A DNA stretch of 64,000 nucleotides from an uncultured Alphaproteobacteria bacterium (GTDB lineage: Bacteria > Pseudomonadota > Alphaproteobacteria > Rs-D84), in assembly GCA_944389535.1 (NCBI GenBank), contig CALXMS010000004.1, positions 1 through 64,000 of the forward strand, in the 5' to 3' direction. The notes beneath the pieces were generated by a model. It did no database searches and was not told the origin of the DNA. It worked only from the letters and a program-made list of their open reading frames with translations. The stretch's first letter is position 1. Every line of letters starts with the position of its first letter. Below are positions 17,925 to 26,367 of the stretch, piece by piece. A program made the position numbers and the translations under genes.

Positions 17925-20900
17925 TTAGTCTATTTTCTTTGGTGTTAACGCCAAACCTAAACCACGTAATTCACGAACGAATACGTTAAAGGCTTCTGGT
18001 GTACCAGTCTGGAAATCATTACTGCCAGATATAACCGCTTCATACATTTTTGTACGCCCAGTAATATCGTCAGACTTTACAGTCAGCATTTCTCGTAACA
18101 GGTGCGCCGCACCGTGTGCTTCCAAAGCCCACACTTCCATTTCACCTAAACGCTGACCACCCATATGAGCTTTACCAGATAAAGGTTGCTGCGTTACCAA
18201 AGAATAATTACCGATAGAACGTGCATGAATCTTTTCATCAACTAAGTGATGTAGTTTCAGCATGTACATAACGCCAACCGTTACCGGACGCGCAAACTTT
18301 TCACCTGTCATACCGTCGTATAAGGTAAACTGTCCGGTTTCTGGTAATTTAGCCATTTTTAACATACGTCTAATATCTTCAGACGTGGCACCGTCAAACG
18401 TAGGTGTCGCCATAGGTACACCGTCTTTTAACAAAGCCGCTTCTGCTCGTACGTCAGTATCGGTCATTTTTTCCAGTTTTTCGGCAGTTTCTTTACCGTA
18501 TATTTTACCCATAACAGCACGTAAGTCATCAGTTACAGCACGCTTTTGCTTTACTTCCTCAAGCACTGCACCAATCTGTTGACCTAACGTACGTGCCGCC
18601 ATACCAAGGTGTGTTTCCAAAATCTGACCTAAGTTCATACGGCTTGGTACGCCCAAAGGATTCAGAACGATATCAACAGGCGTCCCGTCTTCCATATACG
18701 GCATATCTTCAACTGGTACTACCTTTGATACAATACCCTTATTTCCGTGACGACCGGCCATTTTATCACCAGGTTGCAACTTCATCTTATGTGCAATGTA
18801 TACCTTTACTTCTTTCAATACACCTGCACCCAATGAATTAGTTTCTGTTGCTTTGGCGATTTCAGCATCCGCTTTTTCATTCAAAGCCTTTAACTTAGCA
18901 ACGTGTTGTTCGCGTAATTCATCTATCTTTGCTTGCGCTTCTTTATTACGTACAACAAGTTTCTTTACGTCGGCAGGTTTGATTCCTTCAAATACTTCCT
19001 GCGTCAGCTTTTTACCTATAAACGGTTTTAAGCTTCCTGTACCTGCGTCAATTATTAAACCTTCTGCAATCTGGAAAATCTGATCGGCAAAACCGCGTTC
19101 TATGATAGAAGTTTCTTCTTCACGATCTTTATTGATTTTCTCTATCTTCTGCAGCTCAATCATCTGAGTACGTTCGTCTTTTTTAACGCCGTGACGAGTT
19201 AATACGTTTACGCCTATGACCGTACCCTCTTCGTTTGGTCCAACGCGCAAAGAAGTATCTTTTACGTTCAACGCCTTTTCACCAAAGATGTTACGTAACA
19301 AAGCTTCTTCTGGTGTCAACAAGGTTTCAGATTTTGGTGATACACGACCAACCAAAATGTCTCCCTGTTTTACGCGCGCACCAACGTAAATGATACCTGA
19401 TTCATCTAAGTTCTTTAAGGCTTCTTCACTTACGTTCGGAATATCACGTGTTAAACTTTCTGGCCCTAATTGCGTATCACGAACCTTGAATTCTTTCTCA
19501 ACGATTTTGATTGAAGTAAATACATCATCTCTAGAAATACGTTCTGAAATAACAATAGAGTCTTCATAGTTATATCCACGCCATGGAACGAAAGCCACCA
19601 AAACATTACGTCCAAGCGCCAAATCACCATAGTTCATGGAAGAACCATCGGCAATTATATCACCGGCAGAAACTCTATCACCAACCTTTACCAAAGGTTT
19701 CTGATGAATCAATGTTTCACTGTTGCTACGTTCAAATTTTTCAAGGTTATAAATATCGACACCGGTTACGACATTGCGACTATTCATACATTTAACAACG
19801 ATACGATTGGCATCGACGGATTCAACGACACCGCTGTGCTTTGCGACAACGCCTGTACGAGAATCGCGCGCGACCTCACGTTCAATACCTGTACCTACCA
19901 ATGGAGCCTGAACGCGCATCAAAGGTATCGCCTGACGTTGCATGTTAGATCCCATCAAAGCACGGTTAGCGTCGTCATTTTCAACGAACGGTATCAAACC
20001 TGTTGCAATGGATACCACCTGACGTGGTTCAACGTCAATAAGGTCAATTTCTTCTTTCGGTACCATTGTAAATTCACCGTCAACACGTGCGGTTACAACG
20101 TCTTCCGCCAAAACACCGGCAGATGTTGTAGGTGTGTTACCCTGTGCAATTTTATGTCCTAATTCCTCATCGGCCGTCAGATAAACCATTTTGTCTGTAA
20201 TTTTACTTTTCTCAACAACATAATATGGCGTTTCGATGAACCCATATGGATTTACGCGCGCATATGTTGCTAAATGGTTAATCAAACCGATGTTTGCACC
20301 TTCTGGTGTATTAATTGGGCATAATCTACCATAATGAGTAGGATGAACGTCTCGAACGTCGATACCAGCGCGTTCACGATTCAAACCACCAGGTCCCAAT
20401 GCAGAAATACGGCGCTTGTGTTCCAATTCTGATAACGGATTATAAGCGTCCATAAACTGCGACAACTGAGAAGTACCCAAAAATTCTGAAACCAAAGACA
20501 TTAACGGTTTTACGTTTATCGCATCCTGCGGTTGCATATTAGCAATATTCGGAGAAGACAAACTTTCACGAACCAAACGTTCAATACGAACCATTCCTGT
20601 ACGGAAAGTTTGTTCTAATAATTCGCCCACCGTACGAATACGACGATTTGACAAATTATCAATATCATCTATTACGTCTTTGTGATCAATTATGTTAGTT
20701 AACGTTTTTAATACCGCCAAGAAATCCGCCTTCGTTAACAAACGTTCATCTTCTGGTTTTTTACCGGAATCTATTTTCAAACGTTTGTTTAATTTGAAAC
20801 GACCGACAGCCGACAAATCATAATATGCCGGATCAAAACCCTGACGCATAAATAAGTTAATTGCCGCCTCTAACGTTGGTCTTTCACCCGGACGAATGAT

Positions 20901-22064
20901 GTTATAAATTTCTATCAGCGCTTCTTCACGATTTACCGTTTTATCCGCAATCAAAGTATTGCGCATATGTGCAGAAACAGTTGTATTATCAATTGCTATT
21001 AAAGAAATTTCTTTAACGTTCATTTTTTCTAAATCTGCCATAACGTCAGGTGTAATTTCTGTTCCGGCACGATACAATACATTACCTTCTGCATCCAAAA
21101 TCGGATCAAACAAATATTCCCCGATCAGCGCATCTGGAATGATTCCGAATTCTTTTGAAGCAGACATAACCTTTGATAAACGTTTTGCGTTCATACGATC
21201 GCCTTTTGACGCCAAAGGCTTTTTATCTTTCGGATTTATAAGATCATAATTCAAACGATATTTATCTAAACCTTCAAAAGCATTAGTGTTTCCGACCCAC
21301 ATATTACCTTCAAATTTTAAAGGTATGCGATTATAAAACACGCTTAATATTTCCGTATCGTCCATACCACGAATTGTCGGTTTACGCGGATCTGCCTGCC
21401 ATTTCTTTTCATCTTCTGCGCTTGGCAAGCAACGTAACAAAACAGTTGCAGGAATCTTACGACGGCGGTCAATGCGAACATAAATTACGCCCTTAGATTC
21501 TTCAAAGTCAATCCAACTACCATGTTCTGGGATGATACGCGCAGTATATGTGATAGGATTACCTGCTATTTTTGCTTCCTTGGTTGTGGCGAACACTACG
21601 CCTTGGGCACGATGCATCTGTGAAACGATGACACGTTCAACGCCGGCAGCAATGAAACTACCACGTTCCGTCATTAACGGTACTTCGCCCATAAATATTT
21701 CTTGTTCTTTAATATCGCGCAGCGTTTTTTTGCCGTCTTCTGCGATATCCCACAAAATCAATCTCAGCTTCAGTTTCAACTTGCTTGAATAATTCAAGTT
21801 GCGCAGCATACATTCTTTTTCATTATATACAGGCTTGTCCAAACTATATTCGACGAATTCAAGGTCAGCGATGCCCGCATAGTCCTTAATTGGGAACATA
21901 GAAGAAAATACGTTCTGCAACCCCATATTTTTTCTATTCTGAGGTTCTACATCAGCCTGCAAAAAATCTTTGTAAGAATTATATTGAATTTCAACTAAAT
22001 CAGGAAGCGGAGTTTGCAAAAAACTTTTTCCAAAAGATTTTCTGAATTTCTGGATAACTGCCAT
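17925..22064 (-). CDS. rpoB: RNA polymerase beta subunit
   Basis: RpoB, 1379 residues from ATG 22064, which has AAGGAT 9 nt upstream; an in-frame start at 22097 lacks one. The rifampicin region GTSQLSQFMDAYNPLSELEH-KRRISALGPGG keeps the Asp, Ser, His and Ser residues whose change usually gives resistance, so no resistance allele is seen. The catalytic GDKMAGRHGNKG is intact. Confidence 0.98.
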   Translation of the reverse strand: MAVIQKFRKSFGKSFLQTPLPDLVEIQYNSYKDFLQADVEPQNRKNMGLQNVFSSMFPIKDYAGIADLEFVEYSLDKPVYNEKECMLRNLNYSSKLKLKLRLILWDIAEDGKKTLRDIKEQEIFMGEVPLMTERGSFIAAGVERVIVSQMHRAQGVVFATTKEAKIAGNPITYTARIIPEHGSWIDFEESKGVIYVRIDRRRKIPATVLLRCLPSAEDEKKWQADPRKPTIRGMDDTEILSVFYNRIPLKFEGNMWVGNTNAFEGLDKYRLNYDLINPKDKKPLASKGDRMNAKRLSKVMSASKEFGIIPDALIGEYLFDPILDAEGNVLYRAGTEITPDVMADLEKMNVKEISLIAIDNTTVSAHMRNTLIADKTVNREEALIEIYNIIRPGERPTLEAAINLFMRQGFDPAYYDLSAVGRFKLNKRLKIDSGKKPEDERLLTKADFLAVLKTLTNIIDHKDVIDDIDNLSNRRIRTVGELLEQTFRTGMVRIERLVRESLSSPNIANMQPQDAINVKPLMSLVSEFLGTSQLSQFMDAYNPLSELEHKRRISALGPGGLNRERAGIDVRDVHPTHYGRLCPINTPEGANIGLINHLATYARVNPYGFIETPYYVVEKSKITDKMVYLTADEELGHKIAQGNTPTTSAGVLAEDVVTARVDGEFTMVPKEEIDLIDVEPRQVVSIATGLIPFVENDDANRALMGSNMQRQAIPLMRVQAPLVGTGIEREVARDSRTGVVAKHSGVVESVDANRIVVKCMNSRNVVTGVDIYNLEKFERSNSETLIHQKPLVKVGDRVSAGDIIADGSSMNYGDLALGRNVLVAFVPWRGYNYEDSIVISERISRDDVFTSIKIVEKEFKVRDTQLGPESLTRDIPNVSEEALKNLDESGIIYVGARVKQGDILVGRVSPKSETLLTPEEALLRNIFGEKALNVKDTSLRVGPNEEGTVIGVNVLTRHGVKKDERTQMIELQKIEKINKDREEETSIIERGFADQIFQIAEGLIIDAGTGSLKPFIGKKLTQEVFEGIKPADVKKLVVRNKEAQAKIDELREQHVAKLKALNEKADAEIAKATETNSLGAGVLKEVKVYIAHKMKLQPGDKMAGRHGNKGIVSKVVPVEDMPYMEDGTPVDIVLNPLGVPSRMNLGQILETHLGMAARTLGQQIGAVLEEVKQKRAVTDDLRAVMGKIYGKETAEKLEKMTDTDVRAEAALLKDGVPMATPTFDGATSEDIRRMLKMAKLPETGQFTLYDGMTGEKFARPVTVGVMYMLKLHHLVDEKIHARSIGNYSLVTQQPLSGKAHMGGQRLGEMEVWALEAHGAAHLLREMLTVKSDDITGRTKMYEAVISGSNDFQTGTPEAFNVFVRELRGLGLALTPKKID

Positions 22065-22130
22065 TGGTATCAATCCTTTTTTTTGTGCGTTTTGCAAACG
22101 AAACTATTTATCTGTTTTATACGCCTTTGT

Positions 22131-22212
22131 GCCCACCTGAGGTTTTTCCCCAGATGGGCGGCGTTTGCGTAACGAAATCGTTACGACTTAGCATTTGGAA
22201 CCATATGGTTCC
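22131..22212 (-). promoter_or_regulatory. Three tandem hairpins between rplL and rpoB (attenuator or RNase site)
   Basis: In the gap are stem GGAACC/GGTTCC (22197-22212), stem CGTAACG/CGTTACG (22168-22185) and a larger stem pairing GCCCA-CTG with CAG-TGGGC (22131-22157). None has a long T-run in the minus direction. Position matches the known partial attenuator and RNase III site of enterobacteria; the function here is inferred. Confidence 0.5.
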
Positions 22213-22219
22213 GATTGAA

Positions 22220-22588
22220 TTATTTCAATTCAACCTTGGCACCAGCCGCTTCTAATGTAGCCTTCATTTTTTCGGCTTCATCTTTTGCAACGGCTTCTTT
22301 AACTGCCTTTGGTGCAGATTCAACCAAAGCTTTCGCTTCACCCAAACCTAAACCTGTGATGTCTTTAACTGCTTTGATAACAGCTAATTTGTTTGCACCG
22401 GCTTCTGCCAATACAACGTCAAATTCGCTCTTTTCTTCAGCAGCGGCACCAGCAGCCGGACCAGCAGCAACTGCAACTGCTGCAGCGGCACTAACGCCCC
22501 ATGTTTCTTCCAACGCTTTGGACAGTTCAACTGCTTCCAAAACGGTCAATTTTGACAATTCGTCAACTAATTTTTGAATGTCTGCCAT
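22220..22588 (-). CDS. rplL: 50S ribosomal protein L7/L12
   Basis: A 122-residue stalk protein: N-terminal dimerisation helix pair, an Ala/Gly/Val-rich hinge near 35-50, and the C-terminal factor-binding domain with [20 protein letters not shown]. It binds elongation factors as dimers on L10. Confidence 0.97.
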   Translation of the reverse strand: MADIQKLVDELSKLTVLEAVELSKALEETWGVSAAAAVAVAAGPAAGAAAEEKSEFDVVLAEAGANKLAVIKAVKDITGLGLGEAKALVESAPKAVKEAVAKDEAEKMKATLEAAGAKVELK

Positions 22589-22637
22589 TTTTTTAGCTCC
22601 TATTCAGTAAATCAGAACACTTACGTTCCGACGTTTT

Positions 22638-23114
22638 TTAATTCTTTTTTCCATACTCTGCGGAAACGCGAGCCAAACGCGATGCTGGTTCAACCAATAT
22701 ACGCGCAATAGTACCGCGAACTTCCAACAGGGACGGCAGTTTGGATAATTGCAAAATATCGTCTTTGCTTAGAACGTCTGCATCCATTTTACCACCGACA
22801 ATTGTCAAGTTTGGATGTTCATCCGCAAACTTTGCCAATACTTTGGTAACCGCCAAACCATCCGTTGCAACCGCAACAGCCGTCGGGCGTTTCATCATAT
22901 CAGATACAGGTTCAAAATTGGTGTCTTTTAACGCCAATTTCATCAAACGGTTCTTCACAACTTTGAAAACAGAAACCAACGGACGTAACTCATTACGTAA
23001 CGTTTCCATTTCTTTAACAGTCAAACCATGGTTCTCAATTACGAAAACACCGTTTGCTTCTTTCAAGGACGATTGCAACGCTGAAATCAAATCTGATTTT
23101 TCTTCGCGTCTCAT
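22638..23114 (-). CDS. rplJ: 50S ribosomal protein L10
   Basis: A 158-residue stalk base protein starting MRREEKSDLISALQ with the RNA-binding segment VVKNRLMKLAL. It anchors L7/L12 dimers and in other bacteria represses its own operon by binding the leader. Confidence 0.95.
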   Translation of the reverse strand: MRREEKSDLISALQSSLKEANGVFVIENHGLTVKEMETLRNELRPLVSVFKVVKNRLMKLALKDTNFEPVSDMMKRPTAVAVATDGLAVTKVLAKFADEHPNLTIVGGKMDADVLSKDDILQLSKLPSLLEVRGTIARILVEPASRLARVSAEYGKKN

Positions 23115-23324
23115 ATCTTTACCCTTATCTGCAAGATTCTGAATCTAAATTCAAAATCCCTGTTTTGTTAAACTTTCCATCCAACGTTCCCGTCGGGTGG
23201 GGCTTGCTTCTGCCCCAAAGAATTTTCTCTTTGTCTATGATGGCAATTAAGTCCATTTCTGGGCACCATCAGTCTCGGACAGAAATCTTCACGCGGCGGG
23301 CGAAAATTCACCCACCGCGACTTA
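23115..23324 (-). promoter_or_regulatory. rplA-rplJ gap: hairpin and possible L10-binding leader
   Basis: Directly after rplA a 13-bp G/C-rich stem (23292-23319, G-T pairs included) occurs, without a strong T-run. Further on is a hairpin GGGGC/GCCCC (near 23198-23215). The 210-nt length and position correspond to the L10 leader of other bacteria, the site of autoregulation. I did not confirm the kink-turn consensus. Confidence 0.4.
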
Positions 23325-23999
23325 TTATTTTATATCAACCTTTAATCCAGGTCCCTGAGTCGTCGCAACGGCGGCACCCAAGATATACTGACCTTTTACG
23401 GATGCAGGTTTTACTTTCTTCAACTGGTCTACCAATGCATTTACGTTTTCAACCAATTTGTCTGTCGCAAATGACATTTTGCCAACACCAGCGTGAATAA
23501 TACCCTTCTTTTCAGCACGGTATTCAATCTGACCAGCCTTTGCAGTTGCAACAGCTTCTGCAACGTTGTTCGTAACCGTACCCAATTTTGGATTCGGCAT
23601 CAAACCCTTTGGCCCCAAAACACGTGCAATCTTTGACATTTTTGGCATCATATCTGGAGTCGCAATTACACGGTCAAAATTGATTTCACCAGCTGCAACT
23701 TTTTCAATCAGATCTTCGCCACCAACAACGTCTGCACCTGCTTTCTTAGCTTCGTCAGCAGCATTTACTGTAAATACCGCAACACGAACTTTCTTACCTG
23801 TGCCGTTTGGCAAAGATACCATACCACGGATGTTCTGATCTGCTTTAGTAACATCAACACCCAAGCGGATAGCAACTTCTAAACTTTCATCAAATTTCTT
23901 TGATGTGTATTCACGCAAAGCGTCAATGGCTTCAGCCAAAGAATAAACTTTGTCTTGGTCCAATTTTGCCCAAGTTTGCTGTCTTTTTGTCGCTTTCAT
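23325..23999 (-). CDS. rplA: 50S ribosomal protein L1
   Basis: A 224-residue protein with the L1 signature (MPKMSKIARVLGPKGLMPNP). It binds 23S rRNA at the stalk and in other bacteria represses the rplKA mRNA. Confidence 0.97.
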   Translation of the reverse strand: MKATKRQQTWAKLDQDKVYSLAEAIDALREYTSKKFDESLEVAIRLGVDVTKADQNIRGMVSLPNGTGKKVRVAVFTVNAADEAKKAGADVVGGEDLIEKVAAGEINFDRVIATPDMMPKMSKIARVLGPKGLMPNPKLGTVTNNVAEAVATAKAGQIEYRAEKKGIIHAGVGKMSFATDKLVENVNALVDQLKKVKPASVKGQYILGAAVATTQGPGLKVDIK

Positions 24000-24002
24000 A
24001 TC

Positions 24003-24437
24003 TTATTCCTCCACCTTTACGCCCATTGAACGGCACTGACCCGCAACGATGTTCATAGCGGATTCAATGGTAGAGCAATTCAAATCCGGCATTTTATTTT
24101 CAGCAATTTCGCGAATTTGCGCTTTGGTAATAGTACCGACAAAATCACGACCTGGTTTATGAGAACCAATTTTTAGCTTCAATGCCTTTTTAATGTAGTA
24201 CGATACCGGTGGCAGTTTCATAATGAATTCAAAACTGCGATCCGTATAAACAGTTATAATACAAGGAATTGGCATTCCCGGTTCTTTATCAGCTGTTTTA
24301 TCGTTAAACTGTTTGCAAAATTCTGCAATATTAACACCAGCCGCACCCAACGCCGGTCCAATTGGTGGCGCAGGATTTGCCTGCTTTGCGGGGACAACTA
24401 ATTTAACAATCCCCTTTACTTCTTTTTTTGCTGCCAT
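24003..24437 (-). CDS. rplK: 50S ribosomal protein L11
   Basis: 144 residues starting MAAKKEVKGIVKLVVPA, with PAPPIGPALG typical of the N-terminal domain. ATG 24437 with GGAGTG upstream is chosen over the frame start at 24485, which would add 16 atypical residues. 3 nt separate it from rplA. Confidence 0.96.
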   Translation of the reverse strand: MAAKKEVKGIVKLVVPAKQANPAPPIGPALGAAGVNIAEFCKQFNDKTADKEPGMPIPCIITVYTDRSFEFIMKLPPVSYYIKKALKLKIGSHKPGRDFVGTITKAQIREIAENKMPDLNCSTIESAMNIVAGQCRSMGVKVEE

Positions 24438-24561
24438 TTTTTCACTCCATTTCTTGGTTAGTGTTCGTGGTTCGATGTGGCGCATCTACCACGGGTTCAC
24501 GGTTTTTAATAAAACCGTAAAAACTCTTACTAAGCACCGTTCAGTGCCTTTCATAAAAACG
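24438..24561 (-). promoter_or_regulatory. nusG-rplK gap with hairpins, possible L1 target
   Basis: A stem ACGGTTTT/AAAACCGT and a weaker CGTGGT/ACCACG pairing are seen. In other bacteria L1 binds the rplK leader; no rRNA-mimic consensus was verified here. Confidence 0.3.
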
Positions 24562-25095
24562 TTATACTCTTTCTACTTGCGTAAAGTCCAGTTCTACACT
24601 TGTTTCACGACCAAACACCAATATAGTCGTTGTCATCTTCTGTTTTACGTTGTCAACTTCTGCTACCACGCCATTGAAACCTGAAAAAGGTCCGTCAATA
24701 ACGTGTACTTCTTGACCGACCTCATAAGTAACATCTTCAGTAACAACACTGCCTTCTTCAACCTGCTTCAGCAGACGACGAGCCTCTTCTTCACTTACCG
24801 CAATAGGTTTATTTTTAGCACCCAAGAACATTACAACCTGAGGCATCAATTTTACCAAAGAAAAAGTTTCGTTATTCATAACCATTTGAACAACGATGTA
24901 ACCCGGGAAAAACTTTTTTTCTGTTTTTACCCGCTTACCAGCCTTTATTTCTGTAATTTCGCGCGTCGGAACCAATATTTCACCAAAATACGCGTTTAAA
25001 CGACGTTTATCAATCTGTTCACGCAAACCGCGCGCGACCTTATCTTCGCATCCGGTATGAACGTTCACAACGAACCACTGCATTTTATCTTCCAT
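24562..25095 (-). CDS. nusG: Transcription antitermination factor NusG
   Basis: A 177-residue protein with the NGN domain (QWFVVNVHTGCEDKVA, then FFPGYIVVQM) and a C-terminal KOW domain (VHVIDGPFSGFNGVV). Start ATG 25095 with AAGGGA upstream; an internal Met at residue 5 is an alternative. It is in the usual position after secE. Confidence 0.96.
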   Translation of the reverse strand: MEDKMQWFVVNVHTGCEDKVARGLREQIDKRRLNAYFGEILVPTREITEIKAGKRVKTEKKFFPGYIVVQMVMNNETFSLVKLMPQVVMFLGAKNKPIAVSEEEARRLLKQVEEGSVVTEDVTYEVGQEVHVIDGPFSGFNGVVAEVDNVKQKMTTTILVFGRETSVELDFTQVERV

Positions 25096-25114
25096 AATAA
25101 TTCCCTTTGCCCGT

Positions 25115-25294
25115 TTAGAAAATCCAACCCATCAGCGCGTTCAAAATACTATCAACAACAAAGAAGAACAACGCTGCTAAACCAGAAAACACCAAAATCA
25201 TAATTGTTGCACGAATGACGCTATCACGAGACGGCCAAACAATTTTAAACCACTCGCTTCGAACAGATTTGATATAATCTAGCACTTTTTTCAT
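25115..25294 (-). CDS. secE: Preprotein translocase subunit SecE
   Basis: A 59-residue protein of the short SecE type, with an amphipathic start MKKVLDYIKSVRSEWFKIVW, the conserved WP, and one membrane segment (about residues 29-48). It clamps SecY in the Sec translocon. 19 nt separate it from nusG. Confidence 0.94.
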   Translation of the reverse strand: MKKVLDYIKSVRSEWFKIVWPSRDSVIRATIMILVFSGLAALFFFVVDSILNALMGWIF

Positions 25295-25357
25295 ATAAAA
25301 CTTACCTACATTTCACTAAAATTTCCAAAAATACTTATCGGTATTTTTGCAAATTTA

Positions 25358-25431
25358 TGGCAGGGGCAGAAGGAATCGAACCCTCATCCGCGGTTTTGGA
25401 GACCGATATTCTACCGTTGAACTATGCCCCT
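25358..25431 (-). tRNA. tRNA-Trp (anticodon CCA)
   Basis: 74 nt with acceptor AGGGGCA/TGCCCCT, anticodon loop CTCCAAA between CGGT/ACCG, T-arm GAGGG/CCTTC (with a G-T pair), discriminator G and an encoded CCA. It heads the secE-nusG operon, a frequent bacterial order. tuf is not adjacent. Confidence 0.96.
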
Positions 25432-25484
25432 TTTTAACTGTAAATTACCCGTCTTGCGCACCACTTGACCCCATGGTCCGGGTT

Positions 25485-25512
25485 AAGATAGCACAACCAA
25501 ACAGAAAATCAA
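25485..25512 (-). promoter_or_regulatory. Promoter of tRNA-Trp-secE-nusG-rplKAJL-rpoBC
   Basis: Minus strand TTGATT (25512-25507), 16 nt, TATCTT (25490-25485), about 53 nt before the tRNA. Confidence 0.5.
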
Positions 25513-25603
25513 GCGGAAATTATTATACTTTTTTAAAATAATCACTGCAAGCAAAAACTGAAAAAAACGTTTTATTAAATTATGTTTTTAGTGCACTTTT
25601 TAC

Positions 25604-25633
25604 TTGCGTAGCCCCGGCATTTTTTTCTACAAT
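25604..25633 (+). promoter_or_regulatory. Promoter of the VirB8-9-10 operon
   Basis: TTGCGT (25604-25609), 18 nt, TACAAT (25628-25633) predicts a start near 25640, just before the ribosome site at 25647. Other AT-rich -10-like words lie upstream, so this is one candidate. Confidence 0.4.
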
Positions 25634-25660
25634 CTTTTTATAAAAAGGGGGAGGAATCCG

Positions 25661-26341
25661 TTGCCAGACCGCATAGAACCGCCAATTTTACTATCTAGAT
25701 TGATGACGTTCGTATTCGCCGCAATGCTGGTTGTGTTGGGTGTATTGGCAATAACTTTGTACAATATGTATCCGCTTGATAGACCACAAGTATTCTTTTT
25801 AATGTCCGCCCCTAAAGACAACCTGCAGATTGTTCTGCGCGAAATGGTTCCAAATGATGAAAATATGAGAATTTATAAACGCTCCTTTATACGTGAGTAT
25901 ATACGCGCCAGAAACGAGGTTATTCCTGATGCCAGTGAAATGCGTACTAAATGGAATAACGCCGACGATGGGGTCGTATACACTTGGTCGACCCCCGACG
26001 TATACAATGCGTTTACGCAAACAAATATGTGGAACGCTTGGATGAGCGATGTTCCTGATTTTGAATTTTCTTGTTCCGTAGAATTTGATAACAGAGCAAT
26101 AGAACCTTTAAACGAAGAAAAGAATGAATATACCGTAAATTTTCGCTATTTCTGTGCAGATAGTGATAGACAGATGGACAAAAAAGAGTATAAAATAAGA
26201 ATAAAGTTAGATATTAGCGATGGGGCCGAAATAAAATGGTCTGATCGTTTTAATAACCCGTTGGGTATACGCGTTTCGGAATATGTAATTGAGTCTGGAA
26301 ACGGTGATCCATTAGACACGGGTTATTTGGAAGGAAAATAA
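25661..26341 (+). CDS. VirB8-like type IV secretion inner-membrane protein
   Basis: A 226-residue protein from TTG 25661, chosen because GGGGGAGG lies 6 nt upstream; the longer frame from 25604 covers the promoter. One membrane segment at about 10-35 is followed by a periplasmic domain with VirB8-like features: FIREYIRARNE, then VVYTWSTPDVYN, then a beta-rich end. VirB8 nucleates assembly of the secretion machine. DotI/IcmL shares the fold and is an alternative name. Two core genes follow in the same direction. Confidence 0.75.
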   Translation: MPDRIEPPILLSRLMTFVFAAMLVVLGVLAITLYNMYPLDRPQVFFLMSAPKDNLQIVLREMVPNDENMRIYKRSFIREYIRARNEVIPDASEMRTKWNNADDGVVYTWSTPDVYNAFTQTNMWNAWMSDVPDFEFSCSVEFDNRAIEPLNEEKNEYTVNFRYFCADSDRQMDKKEYKIRIKLDISDGAEIKWSDRFNNPLGIRVSEYVIESGNGDPLDTGYLEGK

Positions 26342-26367
26342 AAAAAAAGAAAACGGAAGGAATGGGT

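Noticed and set aside
19704-20162. 152-residue open frame on the plus strand within rpoB
   Set aside because: Antisense shadow of a highly conserved gene, without a ribosome site or family features.
22215-22577. 120-residue plus-strand frame opposite rplL
   Set aside because: Mirror of the Ala-rich rplL sequence; composition explains its openness.
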